Positions 17,291 through 26,149 are shown, counted from the stretch's first letter. The stretch is 64,000 nt of DNA from Pseudomonadales bacterium (GCA_024234675.1 JACKNU010000002.1:62001-126000); one strand, 5' to 3'. Program-made: numbers and translations. The notes: a model not told the origin generated them from the letters alone.

Positions 17291-19543
17291 TCAGTCGTCC
17301 CGGGTCATCGCGTCGACCTTCTGGAAGCCCCTGGGCAACTTGTTGCCGCGCCGACCGCGCTCACCGCGGTAGTGTTCCAGCTCCGAGAACTTCAATTTGA
17401 TATGGCGCTTGCCGGCGTAGATCACCAGGCTGTCACGTTCGGTAATCACCTGCAGCGCCACCACGAACTCATCGCGGCTCTGTACCCGGGCCGGTGGTAT
17501 GCCAATTATCTTGTTGCCCTTGCCCCGGGCGAGCTGGGGTAAGTCATCCAGGGGGAAGACCAACAGGCGCCCCTCGGTAGTGGCGGCCGCCACCCAGGCC
17601 CCCTGCACCGCGTCCACCGGGGCGGGCGCCATGACCCGCGCGCCCCTGGGCAGGCTTATGGCGGCCTTGCCGGCGCGGTTTTTGCTCTGCAGGTCTCCCA
17701 GTTTGGCCACGAAGCCGTAGCCGGCATCGCTGGCCAGCAGGAACAGCTGCTCCTGGGCCCCCATCATCATGCCCTCGAAGCTGGCACCGGAGGGCGGGTT
17801 GATACGCCCCGTGACCGGTTCACCCTGGCCCCGGGCGGAGGGCAGGTTGTGGGAAGCCAGGGTGTAGGCCCTGCCGGTGGAGTCCAATATGACCAGGGGC
17901 TGGTTGCTGCGCCCCCGCGCCGCCATCTTGAAACTGTCGCCGGACTTGTAACTGAGACTGCCGGGATCGATATCGTGGCCCTTGGCGGCCCGGATCCAGC
18001 CTTTTTCCGACATCACCACGGTGATGGGATCGGCACCGACCATCTCCAGCTCGCTGAAGGCCCTGGCCTCTTCCCGCTGTACCAGCGGCGAGCGACGCGG
18101 GTCGCCGTATTGTTCCGCCACAGCCAGCAGCTCTTTCTTGATCAGGGTCTTGAGGCGGGCGGCGCTGCCGAGGATTTTCTCCAGTTCATCGCGCTCTTGG
18201 GACAGCTCGTCCTGCTCTCCGCGTATGGCGATCTCTTCCAGCTTGGCCAGGTTGCGCAGCTTGAGCTCTAGCACCGCCTCGGCCTGGGCGTCGGTCAGGC
18301 CGAAGCGCTCCATCAGGGCCGGCTTGGGCTTGTCCTCGGTGCGAATAATGTGAATGACCTCGTCGATATTCAGGAAGGCAACCAGGTAGCCCTCGAGGAT
18401 ATGAATGCGCTTGAGGACACGCGCCAGGCGATGTTCCAGCCGCCGGCGCACGGTCTCGGTGCGAAAGCCCAGCCACTCCCGCAGGATGCGGTCCAGGCCT
18501 TTCACCCCCGGCCGGCCGTCGATGCCGATCATATTCAGGTTTACCCGGTAGGTGCGCTCCAGGTCGGTGCTGGCGAACAGGTGGCTCATCAGGGCCTCGC
18601 CATCGATGCGGTTGGAGCGCGGCACGATAACCAGGCGGGTGGGATTCTCGTGATCGGATTCGTCCCGCAGGTCCGCCACCATGGGCAGCTTCCTGGCCTG
18701 CATCTGCTGGGCGATCTGCTCCAGCACCCGGGATCCGGAAACCTGGTAGGGCAGGGCGGTTACCACAATATCACTGCCCTCACGCTCCCAGACGGCGCGC
18801 ATGCGCAGGCCGCCACGCCCGGTCTCATACATGGCGACGATATCTTCCCTGGGCGTGATGATCTCGGCCTCGGTGGGAAAATCGGGGGCCAGCACATGCT
18901 CGCAGAGCTCGGCCACCGACGATTTGGGCGCCTCCAGCAGGCGCACTGCCGCCGCCACCACTTCCCGCAGGTTGTGTGGGGGCACGTCCGTGGCCATACC
19001 CACCGCAATACCGGTGGTGCCATTGAGCAGCACATTGGGCACCTGGGCGGGCAGTACCGAGGGCTCCTCCATGGTGCCGTCAAAATTGGGTACCCAGTCC
19101 ACTGTGCCCTGCGCGAGTTCGCTCAACAGGACATCGGCGTAGGCGGTCAGCCGCGATTCGGTGTAGCGCATGGCGGCGAATGACTTCGGGTCATCCGGGG
19201 ACCCCCAGTTACCCTGGCCGTCCACCAGCGGATAGCGATAGCTGAAATCCTGGGCCATGAGTACCATGGCCTCGTAGGCGGCGCTGTCTCCGTGGGGGTG
19301 GAACTTGCCGATGACATCACCGACCGTGCGCGCCGATTTCTTGAACTTGGCCGTCGCTTTCAGGCCCAGCTCGCTCATCGCATAGACAATACGCCGCTGC
19401 ACAGGCTTGAGGCCGTCCCCCACATGGGGCAGCGCCCGGTCGAGGATGACGTACATGGAATAATCCAGGTAAGCCTTTTCGGCATACTGTTTGAGCGACA
19501 CCTGTTCGATGCCGTCGCTGTCAATCTCGAGAATCTCAGTCAT
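17291..19543 (-). CDS. parC: DNA topoisomerase IV subunit A
   Basis: The 750-aa breakage-rejoining subunit decatenates daughter chromosomes with ParE. The active-site tyrosine is Tyr127 in A-M-R-Y-T-E-S-R-L. The quinolone-resistance region reads H-P-H-G-D-S-A-A-Y-E with Ser87 and Glu91 present, the unmutated state at the positions equivalent to E. coli Ser80 and Glu84. The C-terminal part (from about residue 500) has the beta-pinwheel repeats typical of ParC. parE is not in the window. Confidence 0.96.
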   Translation of the reverse strand: MTEILEIDSDGIEQVSLKQYAEKAYLDYSMYVILDRALPHVGDGLKPVQRRIVYAMSELGLKATAKFKKSARTVGDVIGKFHPHGDSAAYEAMVLMAQDFSYRYPLVDGQGNWGSPDDPKSFAAMRYTESRLTAYADVLLSELAQGTVDWVPNFDGTMEEPSVLPAQVPNVLLNGTTGIAVGMATDVPPHNLREVVAAAVRLLEAPKSSVAELCEHVLAPDFPTEAEIITPREDIVAMYETGRGGLRMRAVWEREGSDIVVTALPYQVSGSRVLEQIAQQMQARKLPMVADLRDESDHENPTRLVIVPRSNRIDGEALMSHLFASTDLERTYRVNLNMIGIDGRPGVKGLDRILREWLGFRTETVRRRLEHRLARVLKRIHILEGYLVAFLNIDEVIHIIRTEDKPKPALMERFGLTDAQAEAVLELKLRNLAKLEEIAIRGEQDELSQERDELEKILGSAARLKTLIKKELLAVAEQYGDPRRSPLVQREEARAFSELEMVGADPITVVMSEKGWIRAAKGHDIDPGSLSYKSGDSFKMAARGRSNQPLVILDSTGRAYTLASHNLPSARGQGEPVTGRINPPSGASFEGMMMGAQEQLFLLASDAGYGFVAKLGDLQSKNRAGKAAISLPRGARVMAPAPVDAVQGAWVAAATTEGRLLVFPLDDLPQLARGKGNKIIGIPPARVQSRDEFVVALQVITERDSLVIYAGKRHIKLKFSELEHYRGERGRRGNKLPRGFQKVDAMTRDD

Positions 19544-19619
19544 TAACCACTGACCTGTCTAAATGTTGTTGCGCTGGGAGAAATGCTTGCGGAAAACCGG
19601 CGCTGCTACCACCGCCGGC

Positions 19620-20432
19620 CTAGCTCACGCCGTGGTTGCCTCGCAAGCCCACCAGCTGTTCGTTGAGGTTGACGATGGAATTGGCCATGTCTATCAGCAG
19701 ACTGTGAATGGTGGCGGGATTGCTGCGGATGAGCTCGGTGAACTGCTCTTTCGGTACCTTGACCACAGAACAGGCGGTCTTGGCCCGCACAGTGGCGCTG
19801 CGATCGGCATGCGTCAGGGCCGCCATCGCGCCGAAAATCTCGCCCTCGCCTATGCGCCCCACGGTCACATCATCGACCAGAACCTCGGCCACTCCCTTGG
19901 TCATATTGAAGACATAGTCGGCCCGATCGCCCTGGCGGATTATGATATCGCCGGGCTCGTAATCCTCGAAGCCCGGGGTGGCCGGTGCCTCTTCCGGGAC
20001 GTGGGCGGCGGTGATCCGCAGCATGAGCCCGGCATAGGTAACCAGCAGACGGCTCCACAGGCGGATACCGGAGGGGTCGCTGAATACCCGGCGCATAAAC
20101 TCCAGGGCCGGATAGGCGTGCAGGCTGGCGCCGAGATCACAGTGGTAGTAGACCGCACTGCCGTCGTCGCTGGAACCCGCGACATCCGGCAGCAGGATAT
20201 CGCCTTCCTCCAGGGTATACACCGGCCTGCCTTTGTACCAGGCGCGAATACAGCCGCGCTGCAGGATGTAGAACTGGCTGCCGTCGTAACCACGGAAATT
20301 ACCCGCCGCCGAGGGGGCTACCTCCTGTGGCGTGCCGGGCATGCCGACCACACCCAGCAGGGAAGCAATCAGCTCCTTGTACTGCTGGTTCAAAATGGTG
20401 AAATCCTGCCCGAGCTCAGCGTCGGCCAACAT
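19620..20432 (-). CDS. Cyclic-nucleotide-binding-domain protein without DNA-binding domain
   Basis: The 270-aa product ends with a typical cNMP-binding fold: Y-E-P-G-D-I-I-I-R-Q-G-D, then G-E-G-E-I-F-G-A-M-A-A-L and R-S-A-T-V-R-A. The R-S-A-T-V stretch is the phosphate-binding-cassette equivalent, but the canonical Arg-Thr/Ser pair is not exact. A second, weaker half of similar type (Q-R-G-C-I-R-A-W-Y-K-G, L-E-E-G-D-I-L-L-P) precedes it. There is no helix-turn-helix, so it is not a Crp/Fnr transcription factor. The ATG at 20432 has AGGGG seven bases upstream; a TTG at 20477 is the alternative. Partner and ligand are unknown. Confidence 0.75.
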   Translation of the reverse strand: MLADAELGQDFTILNQQYKELIASLLGVVGMPGTPQEVAPSAAGNFRGYDGSQFYILQRGCIRAWYKGRPVYTLEEGDILLPDVAGSSDDGSAVYYHCDLGASLHAYPALEFMRRVFSDPSGIRLWSRLLVTYAGLMLRITAAHVPEEAPATPGFEDYEPGDIIIRQGDRADYVFNMTKGVAEVLVDDVTVGRIGEGEIFGAMAALTHADRSATVRAKTACSVVKVPKEQFTELIRSNPATIHSLLIDMANSIVNLNEQLVGLRGNHGVS

Positions 20433-20602
20433 CGGAAAACCCCTGTCGGTGCGGCCCGGAACAAGCCTGACGGCCAACCGGGTCGGTGTTATGCCAGCGG
20501 TGGCGGCACAAGCCTTTCGCCGCCGCTGTTTCGGACCTATAGTAGCAACTAAAGCAGCACGGGAGAACGTCTCCCTGCCACATTTGTAGCAAGGACCGCG
20601 GC

Positions 20603-21055
20603 GTGACTGAACTGCGTTGGCAAATCACGGCATTCAATGGCCTGGAGACGGCTCAACTCTACGCTGCCCTGCGCCTGCGGCTGGAAGTGTTCGCCATAGA
20701 GCAGAACTCCCTGTACCAGGATCTGGACAACCTCGACCAGCAGGCAATCCATATGCTGGCCTGGGAACAGGGGCAATTGCTCGCCTACCAACGCTGCCTC
20801 CCTCCCGGTGCGAGCTACACTGAGAGCGCCATAGGTCGAATCGTGGTGGCCGCACCGGCCCGGGGACGCCAGCTTGGCCGGGAACTGGTCCGGCGCGGCA
20901 TCCGCCACAACCTGGAGCAGTGGCCGAACCAGGGCATCCGCATCAATGCCCAATCCTACCTCCGGCGTTTCTACGAGGAACTGGGCTTTGTCGACGACGG
21001 CGATGATTACAACCTGGATGGCATACCGCACACCCAGATGCTGTACTCAGGCTGA
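20603..21055 (+). CDS. elaA: GNAT-family N-acetyltransferase, ElaA-like
   Basis: A 150-aa acetyltransferase with the ElaA start pattern (A-L-R-L-R-L-E-V-F-A-I-E-Q) and the acetyl-CoA pyrophosphate loop as G-R-I-V-V-A-A-P-A-R-G-R-Q-L-G-R. The C-terminal F-Y-E-E-L-G-F motif is also present. The acceptor substrate is unknown. The GTG start has AAGGA about 10 bases upstream. The 3' end overlaps the convergent dtd gene by 9 bases. Confidence 0.85.
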   Translation: MTELRWQITAFNGLETAQLYAALRLRLEVFAIEQNSLYQDLDNLDQQAIHMLAWEQGQLLAYQRCLPPGASYTESAIGRIVVAAPARGRQLGRELVRRGIRHNLEQWPNQGIRINAQSYLRRFYEELGFVDDGDDYNLDGIPHTQMLYSG

Positions 21056-21487
21056 CTCCAGCAGGAAGGTTACCGGGCCGTCGTTCACCAGGCTCACCTG
21101 CATGTCGGCACCGAACTCCCCCGCCGCCACGGGCTGGTGACGCCGGCGCAGCGCCTCCAGCAGATATTCGTACAGGGTCCGCGCCTCATCCGGCGGCAGC
21201 GCGCCGGAAAAGCCCGGCCGCAGTCCCTTGCTGGTATCCGCCGCCAGGGTGAACTGGGAGACCAACAGCACGCCGCCGCCGGACTGGACCACGTTGCGGT
21301 TCATGCGACCCTGCTCATCCGCGAACATGCGGTAAGCCAGTATTTTTTCCAGCAGGCGCTCCCCGCTGGCCCGGTTATCGCCCCGGTCCAGACCCAGCAG
21401 CACCAGCAGGCCCGGGCCGATCTCGCCGACGCAGTTGCCGGCCACCGTCACCCGGGCGCCGGTCACCCGCTGCAGCAGGGCCTTCAC
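21047..21487 (-). CDS. dtd: D-aminoacyl-tRNA deacylase
   Basis: The 146-aa enzyme removes D-amino acids mis-charged on tRNA. It begins M-K-A-L-L-Q-R-V-T (GTG start) and contains the two active-site signatures of the family, L-L-V-S-Q-F-T-L in place of the usual S-Q-F-T-L and N-D-G-P-V-T-F near the C-terminus (the Gly-x-Pro-type motif). The gene follows typA after 10 bases and is probably co-transcribed with it. Confidence 0.94.
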   Translation of the reverse strand: MKALLQRVTGARVTVAGNCVGEIGPGLLVLLGLDRGDNRASGERLLEKILAYRMFADEQGRMNRNVVQSGGGVLLVSQFTLAADTSKGLRPGFSGALPPDEARTLYEYLLEALRRRHQPVAAGEFGADMQVSLVNDGPVTFLLESA

Positions 21488-21497
21488 CGCTTCCGCG

Positions 21498-23312
21498 CTA
21501 GCCGCCGCGCTCCGCCCGGCGCCGCTCGTGCTCCAGCAACAGCTTCTTGCGCAGGCGAATACTCTGCGGGGTTACCTCCACCAGTTCGTCTTCCTCGATG
21601 AACTCCAGCGCCTGCTCCAGGGTGTGGCGCACCGGCGGCGTGAGGGTGAGGGCCTCGTCGGTCCCCGAGGCGCGAACATTGGTGAGCTGCTTGCCCTTGG
21701 TAGGGTTGACCGCCAGGTCGTTGTTGCGACTGTGCAGGCCGATTATCTGCCCCTCGTAGACCTCGATATTGGGCCCTATGAACAGGCGGCCCCTGTCCTG
21801 CAGGTTGTACAGGGAGTAGCCCAGGGTCTTGCCCTTGACCATGGACACCAGCACGCCGTTGGCGCGGCGCATGCGCTCGGCATTCTTGATCGGGCCGTAG
21901 TGATCAAACACGTGGGTCATGATGCCGCCGCCCGAGGTCATGGTGAGGAACATGGAGCGGAAGCCGATCAGCCCCCTGGCGGGCACGATGAATTCGAGGC
22001 GCACCCGGCCCTTGCCATCCGGCACCATGTTCTCCAGTTCCGCCCGGCGCAGGCCCAACTCCTCCATGATCGCGCCCTGGTGCTGCTCCTCACAGTCGAC
22101 CACCAGTTGCTCGAAGGGCTCCTGCATGACCCCGTCGATCTCCTTCTGGATCACTTCCGGGCGGGACACGCCCAGCTCAAAGCCCTCGCGGCGCATATTC
22201 TCGATCAGCACCGACAGGTGTAACTCGCCGCGCCCGGAAACCTTGAACTTGTCGGGACTGTCGCCGGGCTCCACCCGCAGGGCGACGTTGTGGATCAATT
22301 CCCGCTCCAGGCGCTCCTTGATATTGCGCGAGGTGACATACTTGCCCTCTTTGCCGGCGAACGGCGAGTCGTTGACCTGAAAGGTCATGCTGACGGTGGG
22401 CTCATCCACCGACAGGGGTGGCAGGGCCTCGACCAGGGACGGGTCGCAGAGCGTATCGGAGATATTCAGCCCCTCTATGCCGGTGATACAGACTATATCC
22501 CCCGCCTCGGCGTTATCGACGTCCAGCCGCTCCAGCCCGAGGTACCCCATCACCTGCAACACGCGCCCTTTGCGGGTGGCGCCCTCGGTATCCACCACCA
22601 CCACCTGGGTGTTGGGCGCCAGCTTACCGCGGGTGATGCGGCCCACACCGATAACCCCGACGTAGCTTGAGTAGTCCAGTGCGCTGATCTGCATTTGCAG
22701 GGGGCCGTCGGAATTTACCTGCGGCGGCGGCACCTTCGCCACCACGGTTTCGAACAACGGCTGCATATCGGACGCCATGTCCTCGTGATCATGCCCGGCG
22801 ATGCCCTGGATGGCGGAGGCGTAGATGACCGGGAAATCGAGTTGCTGCTCAGTAGCGCCCAGCCGGTCAAACAGGTCGAACACCTGGTCAACCACCCAAT
22901 CGGGGCGTGCGCCCGGGCGGTCGACCTTGTTGATGACCACGATCGGGTTCAGGCCCTGCTCAAAGGCCTTGGAGGTGACAAAGCGGGTCTGGGGCATGGG
23001 GCCGTCCACCGCGTCCACCAGCAGCAGGACCGAATCCACCATGGACAGCACCCGCTCCACCTCACCGCCGAAGTCGGCGTGCCCGGGGGTGTCCACGATA
23101 TTGATGTGGTAGTCGTTCCACTCGATGGCGGTGTTCTTGGCCAGGATGGTGATGCCGCGCTCGCGCTCCTGGTCGTTGGAGTCCATGATGCGTTCAGAGC
23201 CCTCGCTGCGGCGGTCCAGGGTGCCCGACTGCTGCAACAGGCAGTCGACCAGGGTGGTCTTGCCATGGTCCACATGGGCAATAATGGCGATATTGCGAAG
23301 TTTCTCGATCAA
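21498..23312 (-). CDS. typA: Ribosome-associated GTPase TypA/BipA
   Basis: A 604-aa translational GTPase related to EF-G, needed for ribosome assembly and stress adaptation. The G1 motif A-H-V-D-H-G-K-T-T lies at the N-terminus, D-T-P-G-H-A-D-F-G is G3 and N-K-V-D-R-P is G4; the C-terminal BipA domain is complete. The frame is open 345 bases further upstream, but homology begins at I-E-K-L-R-N-I-A-I-I. A TTG at 23312 preceded by GAGAGG at 7 bases is the most likely start, giving the length of E. coli TypA (607 aa). Confidence 0.96.
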   Translation of the reverse strand: MIEKLRNIAIIAHVDHGKTTLVDCLLQQSGTLDRRSEGSERIMDSNDQERERGITILAKNTAIEWNDYHINIVDTPGHADFGGEVERVLSMVDSVLLLVDAVDGPMPQTRFVTSKAFEQGLNPIVVINKVDRPGARPDWVVDQVFDLFDRLGATEQQLDFPVIYASAIQGIAGHDHEDMASDMQPLFETVVAKVPPPQVNSDGPLQMQISALDYSSYVGVIGVGRITRGKLAPNTQVVVVDTEGATRKGRVLQVMGYLGLERLDVDNAEAGDIVCITGIEGLNISDTLCDPSLVEALPPLSVDEPTVSMTFQVNDSPFAGKEGKYVTSRNIKERLERELIHNVALRVEPGDSPDKFKVSGRGELHLSVLIENMRREGFELGVSRPEVIQKEIDGVMQEPFEQLVVDCEEQHQGAIMEELGLRRAELENMVPDGKGRVRLEFIVPARGLIGFRSMFLTMTSGGGIMTHVFDHYGPIKNAERMRRANGVLVSMVKGKTLGYSLYNLQDRGRLFIGPNIEVYEGQIIGLHSRNNDLAVNPTKGKQLTNVRASGTDEALTLTPPVRHTLEQALEFIEEDELVEVTPQSIRLRKKLLLEHERRRAERGG

Positions 23313-23570
23313 GGGACTACCTCTCGGGCGCTGTGCCCATGGAAAAAAGGCGCGGATTATACCCCATAGCCTTTTGCCTGGGATATGCAATTTGTCGGCC
23401 CGGGAGCGGGGTCCGGCAGCCTGCGCGCACGACTCCCGGCGCCCGGCCGCACGGCGGGCCGGGACGGAGATTTGCTTGACATCGAATTGCAGGAAGGCCA
23501 TAACATCCGCGCTGATATCGCCTGCCGGCGCCCCTGGGCCTGTCGCAGCGGGGCGAGACCGCCGGCACAA
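23313..23570 (+). other. Intergenic region between typA and the glnA control region
   Basis: About 490 bases separate the typA start from glnA. The right-hand part is resolved into NtrC sites and a sigma-54 promoter. The left part listed here is GC-rich, holds the putative typA promoter on the minus strand and one sigma-70-like element, and contains no open reading frame with recognisable similarity. No small RNA or riboswitch fold was recognised. Confidence 0.5.
23476..23504 (+). promoter_or_regulatory. Possible sigma-70 promoter upstream of glnA
   Basis: TTGACA (23476-23481) is followed after 17 bases by CATAAC (23499-23504), a weak -10. In enteric bacteria glnA also has an upstream sigma-70 promoter overlapping NtrC sites, so this may be the equivalent. 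The match is only moderate and the identification is tentative. Confidence 0.35.
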
Positions 23571-23571
23571 A

Positions 23572-23607
23572 GCCTCATTTTGGTGCACATCCGATCCATT
23601 TTGGTGC
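23572..23607 (+). promoter_or_regulatory. Two NtrC-like binding sites upstream of glnA
   Basis: Two copies of an ATTTTGGTGC half-site end at 23586 and 23607, exactly 21 bp (two helical turns) apart. Each is preceded by an imperfect left half (GCCTC, GATCC) in the frame of the GCACC-N5-GGTGC NtrC consensus. A GCACCA half-site follows at 23611-23616. They sit about 75-110 bp upstream of the sigma-54 promoter, the expected enhancer distance. Confidence 0.6.
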
Positions 23608-23679
23608 GAAGCACCACGAGGCAGCCTATGGCAAAGCAGAAACAAGTCAGTTTTCAAAGAGTTATATAAAGCGCGCTTT

Positions 23680-23694
23680 TGGCACAGCTCTTGC
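23680..23694 (+). promoter_or_regulatory. Sigma-54 promoter of glnA
   Basis: TGGCACAGCTCTTGC is a perfect match to the sigma-54 consensus TGGCAC-N5-TTGC, with GG at 23681-23682 and GC at 23693-23694. Transcription would start near 23706, giving a leader of about 100 bases to the glnA ATG. Together with the upstream NtrC-like sites this marks glnA as nitrogen-regulated. Confidence 0.9.
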
Positions 23695-23803
23695 TTTTCC
23701 TAGCCTGCCAAGAACTTCTGGCCACGCCGTTGAGGCAGCGGCCGGAGCAACAGAATGCAGGCCGGCTCCGCCGGCCAGATTACCGTCCCATGGAGGAAAT
23801 GAG

Positions 23804-25210
23804 ATGTCAGAGCAAACTCTGAACCTGATAAAAGACAATGAAGTTCGCTGGGTCGACCTGCGCTTCACCGACACCCGCGGCAAGGAACAGCACGTGACCA
23901 TCCCGTCCAAGGAAGTCGATGAGGACTTTTTTGAAGGCGGCAAGATGTTTGACGGCTCCTCCATCTCGGGCTGGAAGGGCATCAACGATTCCGACATGAT
24001 CCTGATGCCGGATGACAGCACCTCCATGATCGACCCCTTCACCGACGACGCCACCGTTATCCTGCGCTGCAATGTGGTCGAGCCCACTACCATGCAGGGC
24101 TACGACCGCTGCCCCCGCTCCATCGCCCAGCGCGCCGAAGATTACCTGAAGTCCACCGGCATCGGCGACACCGCCTACTTCGGCCCCGAGCCCGAGTTCT
24201 TCATCTTCGACGATATCAAGTGGAAGATCGATATGAGTGGCGCCATGCACAAGATCCACTCCGAGGAAGCGGCATGGGTTTCCGGCGAGGCCATCGAGGA
24301 AGGCAATATCGGTCACCGCCCGGGCGTCAAGGGCGGCTACTTCCCCGTACCCCCGGTCGATTCGCTGCACGATATCCGTGCCGCCATGTGTACCGCCATG
24401 GAGCAGATGGGCCTTGATATCGAGGTTCACCACCACGAAGTCGGCACCGCCGGCCAGTGCGAGATCGGCGTGCGCTTCAACACCCTGGTGAAGAAAGCCG
24501 ACGAAGTGCAGGTGCTCAAGTACTGCGTGCACAATGTGGCTCACGCCTACGGCAAGACTGCCACTTTCATGCCCAAGCCCATCGTTGGCGACAACGGTTC
24601 CGGCATGCACGTGCACCAGTCCATCTCCAAGGACGGCACCAACACTTTCGCCGGTGACGGCTATGCGGGCCTGTCCGAAACAGCGCTCTACTACATGGGC
24701 GGGATCATCAAGCACGCCCGTGCCCTGAACGCTTTCACCAACGGCTCCACCAACTCCTACAAGCGTCTGGTGCCGGGCTTTGAAGCGCCGGTTATGCTGG
24801 CCTACTCGGCCCGCAACCGCTCCGCCTCGCTGCGTATTCCCTACGAGCCCAATCCCCGCGGCAAGCGTGTGGAAATCCGCTTCCCGGACCCCTCGGCCAA
24901 CCCCTACCTGTGCTTCGCCGCCCTGATGATGGCCGGCCTGGACGGCATCCAGAACAAGATCCATCCCGGCGAGCCCGCCGACAAGGACCTGTACGACCTG
25001 CCCCCGGAAGAAGGCAAGGCAATTCCCACCGTCGCCTCCACCCTGGAGATGGCGCTGGATGCCCTGGATGCCGACCGCGGCTTCCTGACCGCCGGCGGCG
25101 TCTTCTCCGATGACATGATCGATGCCTACATCGACCTGAAGCGCGGCGAAATCGAACGCCTCAACATGACCACCCACCCGATTGAGTTCGAGATGTACTA
25201 CTCCGTGTAA
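23804..25210 (+). CDS. glnA: Glutamine synthetase, type I
   Basis: The 468-aa GSI-beta enzyme makes glutamine from glutamate, ammonia and ATP and is the entry point of nitrogen assimilation. Diagnostic segments are F-D-G-S-S-I-S-G-W-K, E-V-G-T-A-G-Q-C-E-I-G and the ATP-binding loop K-P-I-V-G-D-N-G-S-G-M-H. The adenylylation tyrosine lies in K-D-L-Y-D-L-P-P-E-E, so activity control by GlnE is expected. The ATG at 23804 has GGAGGAAA upstream. A sigma-54 promoter and NtrC-like sites precede it and a strong terminator follows; DUF4124, ntrB and ntrC come next. Confidence 0.98.
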   Translation: MSEQTLNLIKDNEVRWVDLRFTDTRGKEQHVTIPSKEVDEDFFEGGKMFDGSSISGWKGINDSDMILMPDDSTSMIDPFTDDATVILRCNVVEPTTMQGYDRCPRSIAQRAEDYLKSTGIGDTAYFGPEPEFFIFDDIKWKIDMSGAMHKIHSEEAAWVSGEAIEEGNIGHRPGVKGGYFPVPPVDSLHDIRAAMCTAMEQMGLDIEVHHHEVGTAGQCEIGVRFNTLVKKADEVQVLKYCVHNVAHAYGKTATFMPKPIVGDNGSGMHVHQSISKDGTNTFAGDGYAGLSETALYYMGGIIKHARALNAFTNGSTNSYKRLVPGFEAPVMLAYSARNRSASLRIPYEPNPRGKRVEIRFPDPSANPYLCFAALMMAGLDGIQNKIHPGEPADKDLYDLPPEEGKAIPTVASTLEMALDALDADRGFLTAGGVFSDDMIDAYIDLKRGEIERLNMTTHPIEFEMYYSV

Positions 25211-25229
25211 GCACAACCCGGCTCACCAG

Positions 25230-25257
25230 TGCCCGCTCACCAGCGGGCATTTTTTTG
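25230..25257 (+). terminator. Rho-independent terminator after glnA
   Basis: GCCCGCT (25231-25237), a CACC loop and AGCGGGC (25242-25248) form a 7-bp GC-rich stem, extended by a T-A pair and followed by a run of seven T. It lies 20 bases after the glnA stop and separates glnA from the DUF4124 gene. Confidence 0.9.
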
Positions 25258-25378
25258 TCCGCCAGCTGGCACCTGGCGCCCCCGGACGAGCGCCCGGGCA
25301 TCACCCCAAAGGACTCTCCAAGGGCAGGGTTTTCTGCTAGGGTAGGAATCCTGACCACATCGCTTGAGGTAATGGTAA

Positions 25379-25909
25379 ATGACCAGGCTGCCACTGTACG
25401 CCCTGCTGCTTGTTTCCCTGGCCGGCAACGCCCAGATTTACAAGACAGTCGACGAGGAGGGCAACGTCAGCTATTCCGATATGCCGACAGCCGGCGGGGC
25501 ATCAGAGAAGGTGGAAGTACAGCACATCAACACCACCCCACCGCCCCCCACCGCTGCCCCCCGGAGACAGCAGCAGACGGAGGAGGAACCTGCCACCGTA
25601 AGCTACCAGCCCGTCATTACCGCGCCGGCAAACGAGACCACCATCCCCATGGGGCCCGGCAATTTTTCGGTGAGCGCCCAGGTGGAGCCGCCACTGGAAG
25701 CGGGCGCGGCCCTGCAGCTGTATGTGGATGGCAACCCAGAAGGCGTGCCCCAGGACAGTGCCAGCTGGTCACTGACCAACGTATTTCGCGGCGCCCACGA
25801 CCTGGAAGTGGCGGTTGTGGATATGAATGGCGAGGAACTGGCACGCTCATCTGCGGTGCGCGTCTATGTGTTGCGCCCCTCCGTCAATTACAAGAATCGC
25901 AAGAATTAG
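25379..25909 (+). CDS. DUF4124-domain periplasmic protein
   Basis: The 176-aa protein starts with a hydrophobic signal-like stretch (L-P-L-Y-A-L-L-L-V-S-L-A-G-N-A) followed by the DUF4124 motif Q-I-Y-K-T-V-D-E-E-G-N-V-S-Y-S-D, then a proline-rich linker. The C-terminal half is beta-rich and Ig-like (L-Q-L-Y-V-D-G-N, then A-H-D-L-E-V-A-V-V-D). The function of DUF4124 is unknown. A gene of this family between glnA and ntrB is a conserved gammaproteobacterial arrangement. The glnA terminator lies upstream, so it needs read-through or its own promoter. Confidence 0.85.
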   Translation: MTRLPLYALLLVSLAGNAQIYKTVDEEGNVSYSDMPTAGGASEKVEVQHINTTPPPPTAAPRRQQQTEEEPATVSYQPVITAPANETTIPMGPGNFSVSAQVEPPLEAGAALQLYVDGNPEGVPQDSASWSLTNVFRGAHDLEVAVVDMNGEELARSSAVRVYVLRPSVNYKNRKN

Positions 25910-25932
25910 GCTGGACAAGCCCACCCATCGAG

Positions 25933-25947
25933 CGCACCATTATGGTG
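25933..25947 (+). promoter_or_regulatory. NtrC-binding site upstream of ntrB
   Basis: GCACCATTATGGTGC is a perfect inverted repeat and an exact match to GCACC-N5-GGTGC, extended on both sides by further dyad bases. It lies about 150 bp upstream of a sigma-54-like element and about 210 bp before the ntrB start, a normal enhancer distance. Confidence 0.85.
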
Positions 25948-26096
25948 CGCCAAGAGACCCGTACCTGCCCCCATCGTTCTACCCTGGATTGACCAGGCAG
26001 CCCCGGGCCCATGCCATTGGCGTTAAGTAAGTACCCACTATCCCAATTTGGCCCGAAATAGAACGGGCAATTTTTTCTCAGGGTTGCCCCCAATTG

Positions 26097-26111
26097 TGGC
26101 GTTATTTTTGC
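26097..26111 (+). promoter_or_regulatory. Probable sigma-54 promoter of ntrBC
   Basis: TGGCGTTATTTTTGC matches the sigma-54 consensus with the GG and GC doublets at the correct spacing and a perfect TTGC; the positions after TGGC differ (GT instead of AC). The start would be near 26123, about 35 bases before the ntrB ATG. The AT-rich surroundings and the upstream NtrC site support it. Confidence 0.65.
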
Positions 26112-26149
26112 TTTGAGAAAATAGCCCCAATTGCGGGGTATTGGAGTCG

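Noticed and set aside
23807..25216. Long antisense open frame (469 codons) opposite glnA
   Set aside because: It mirrors the codon pattern of glnA on the other strand, has no ribosome site of its own and no recognisable domain; typical of GC-rich genes.
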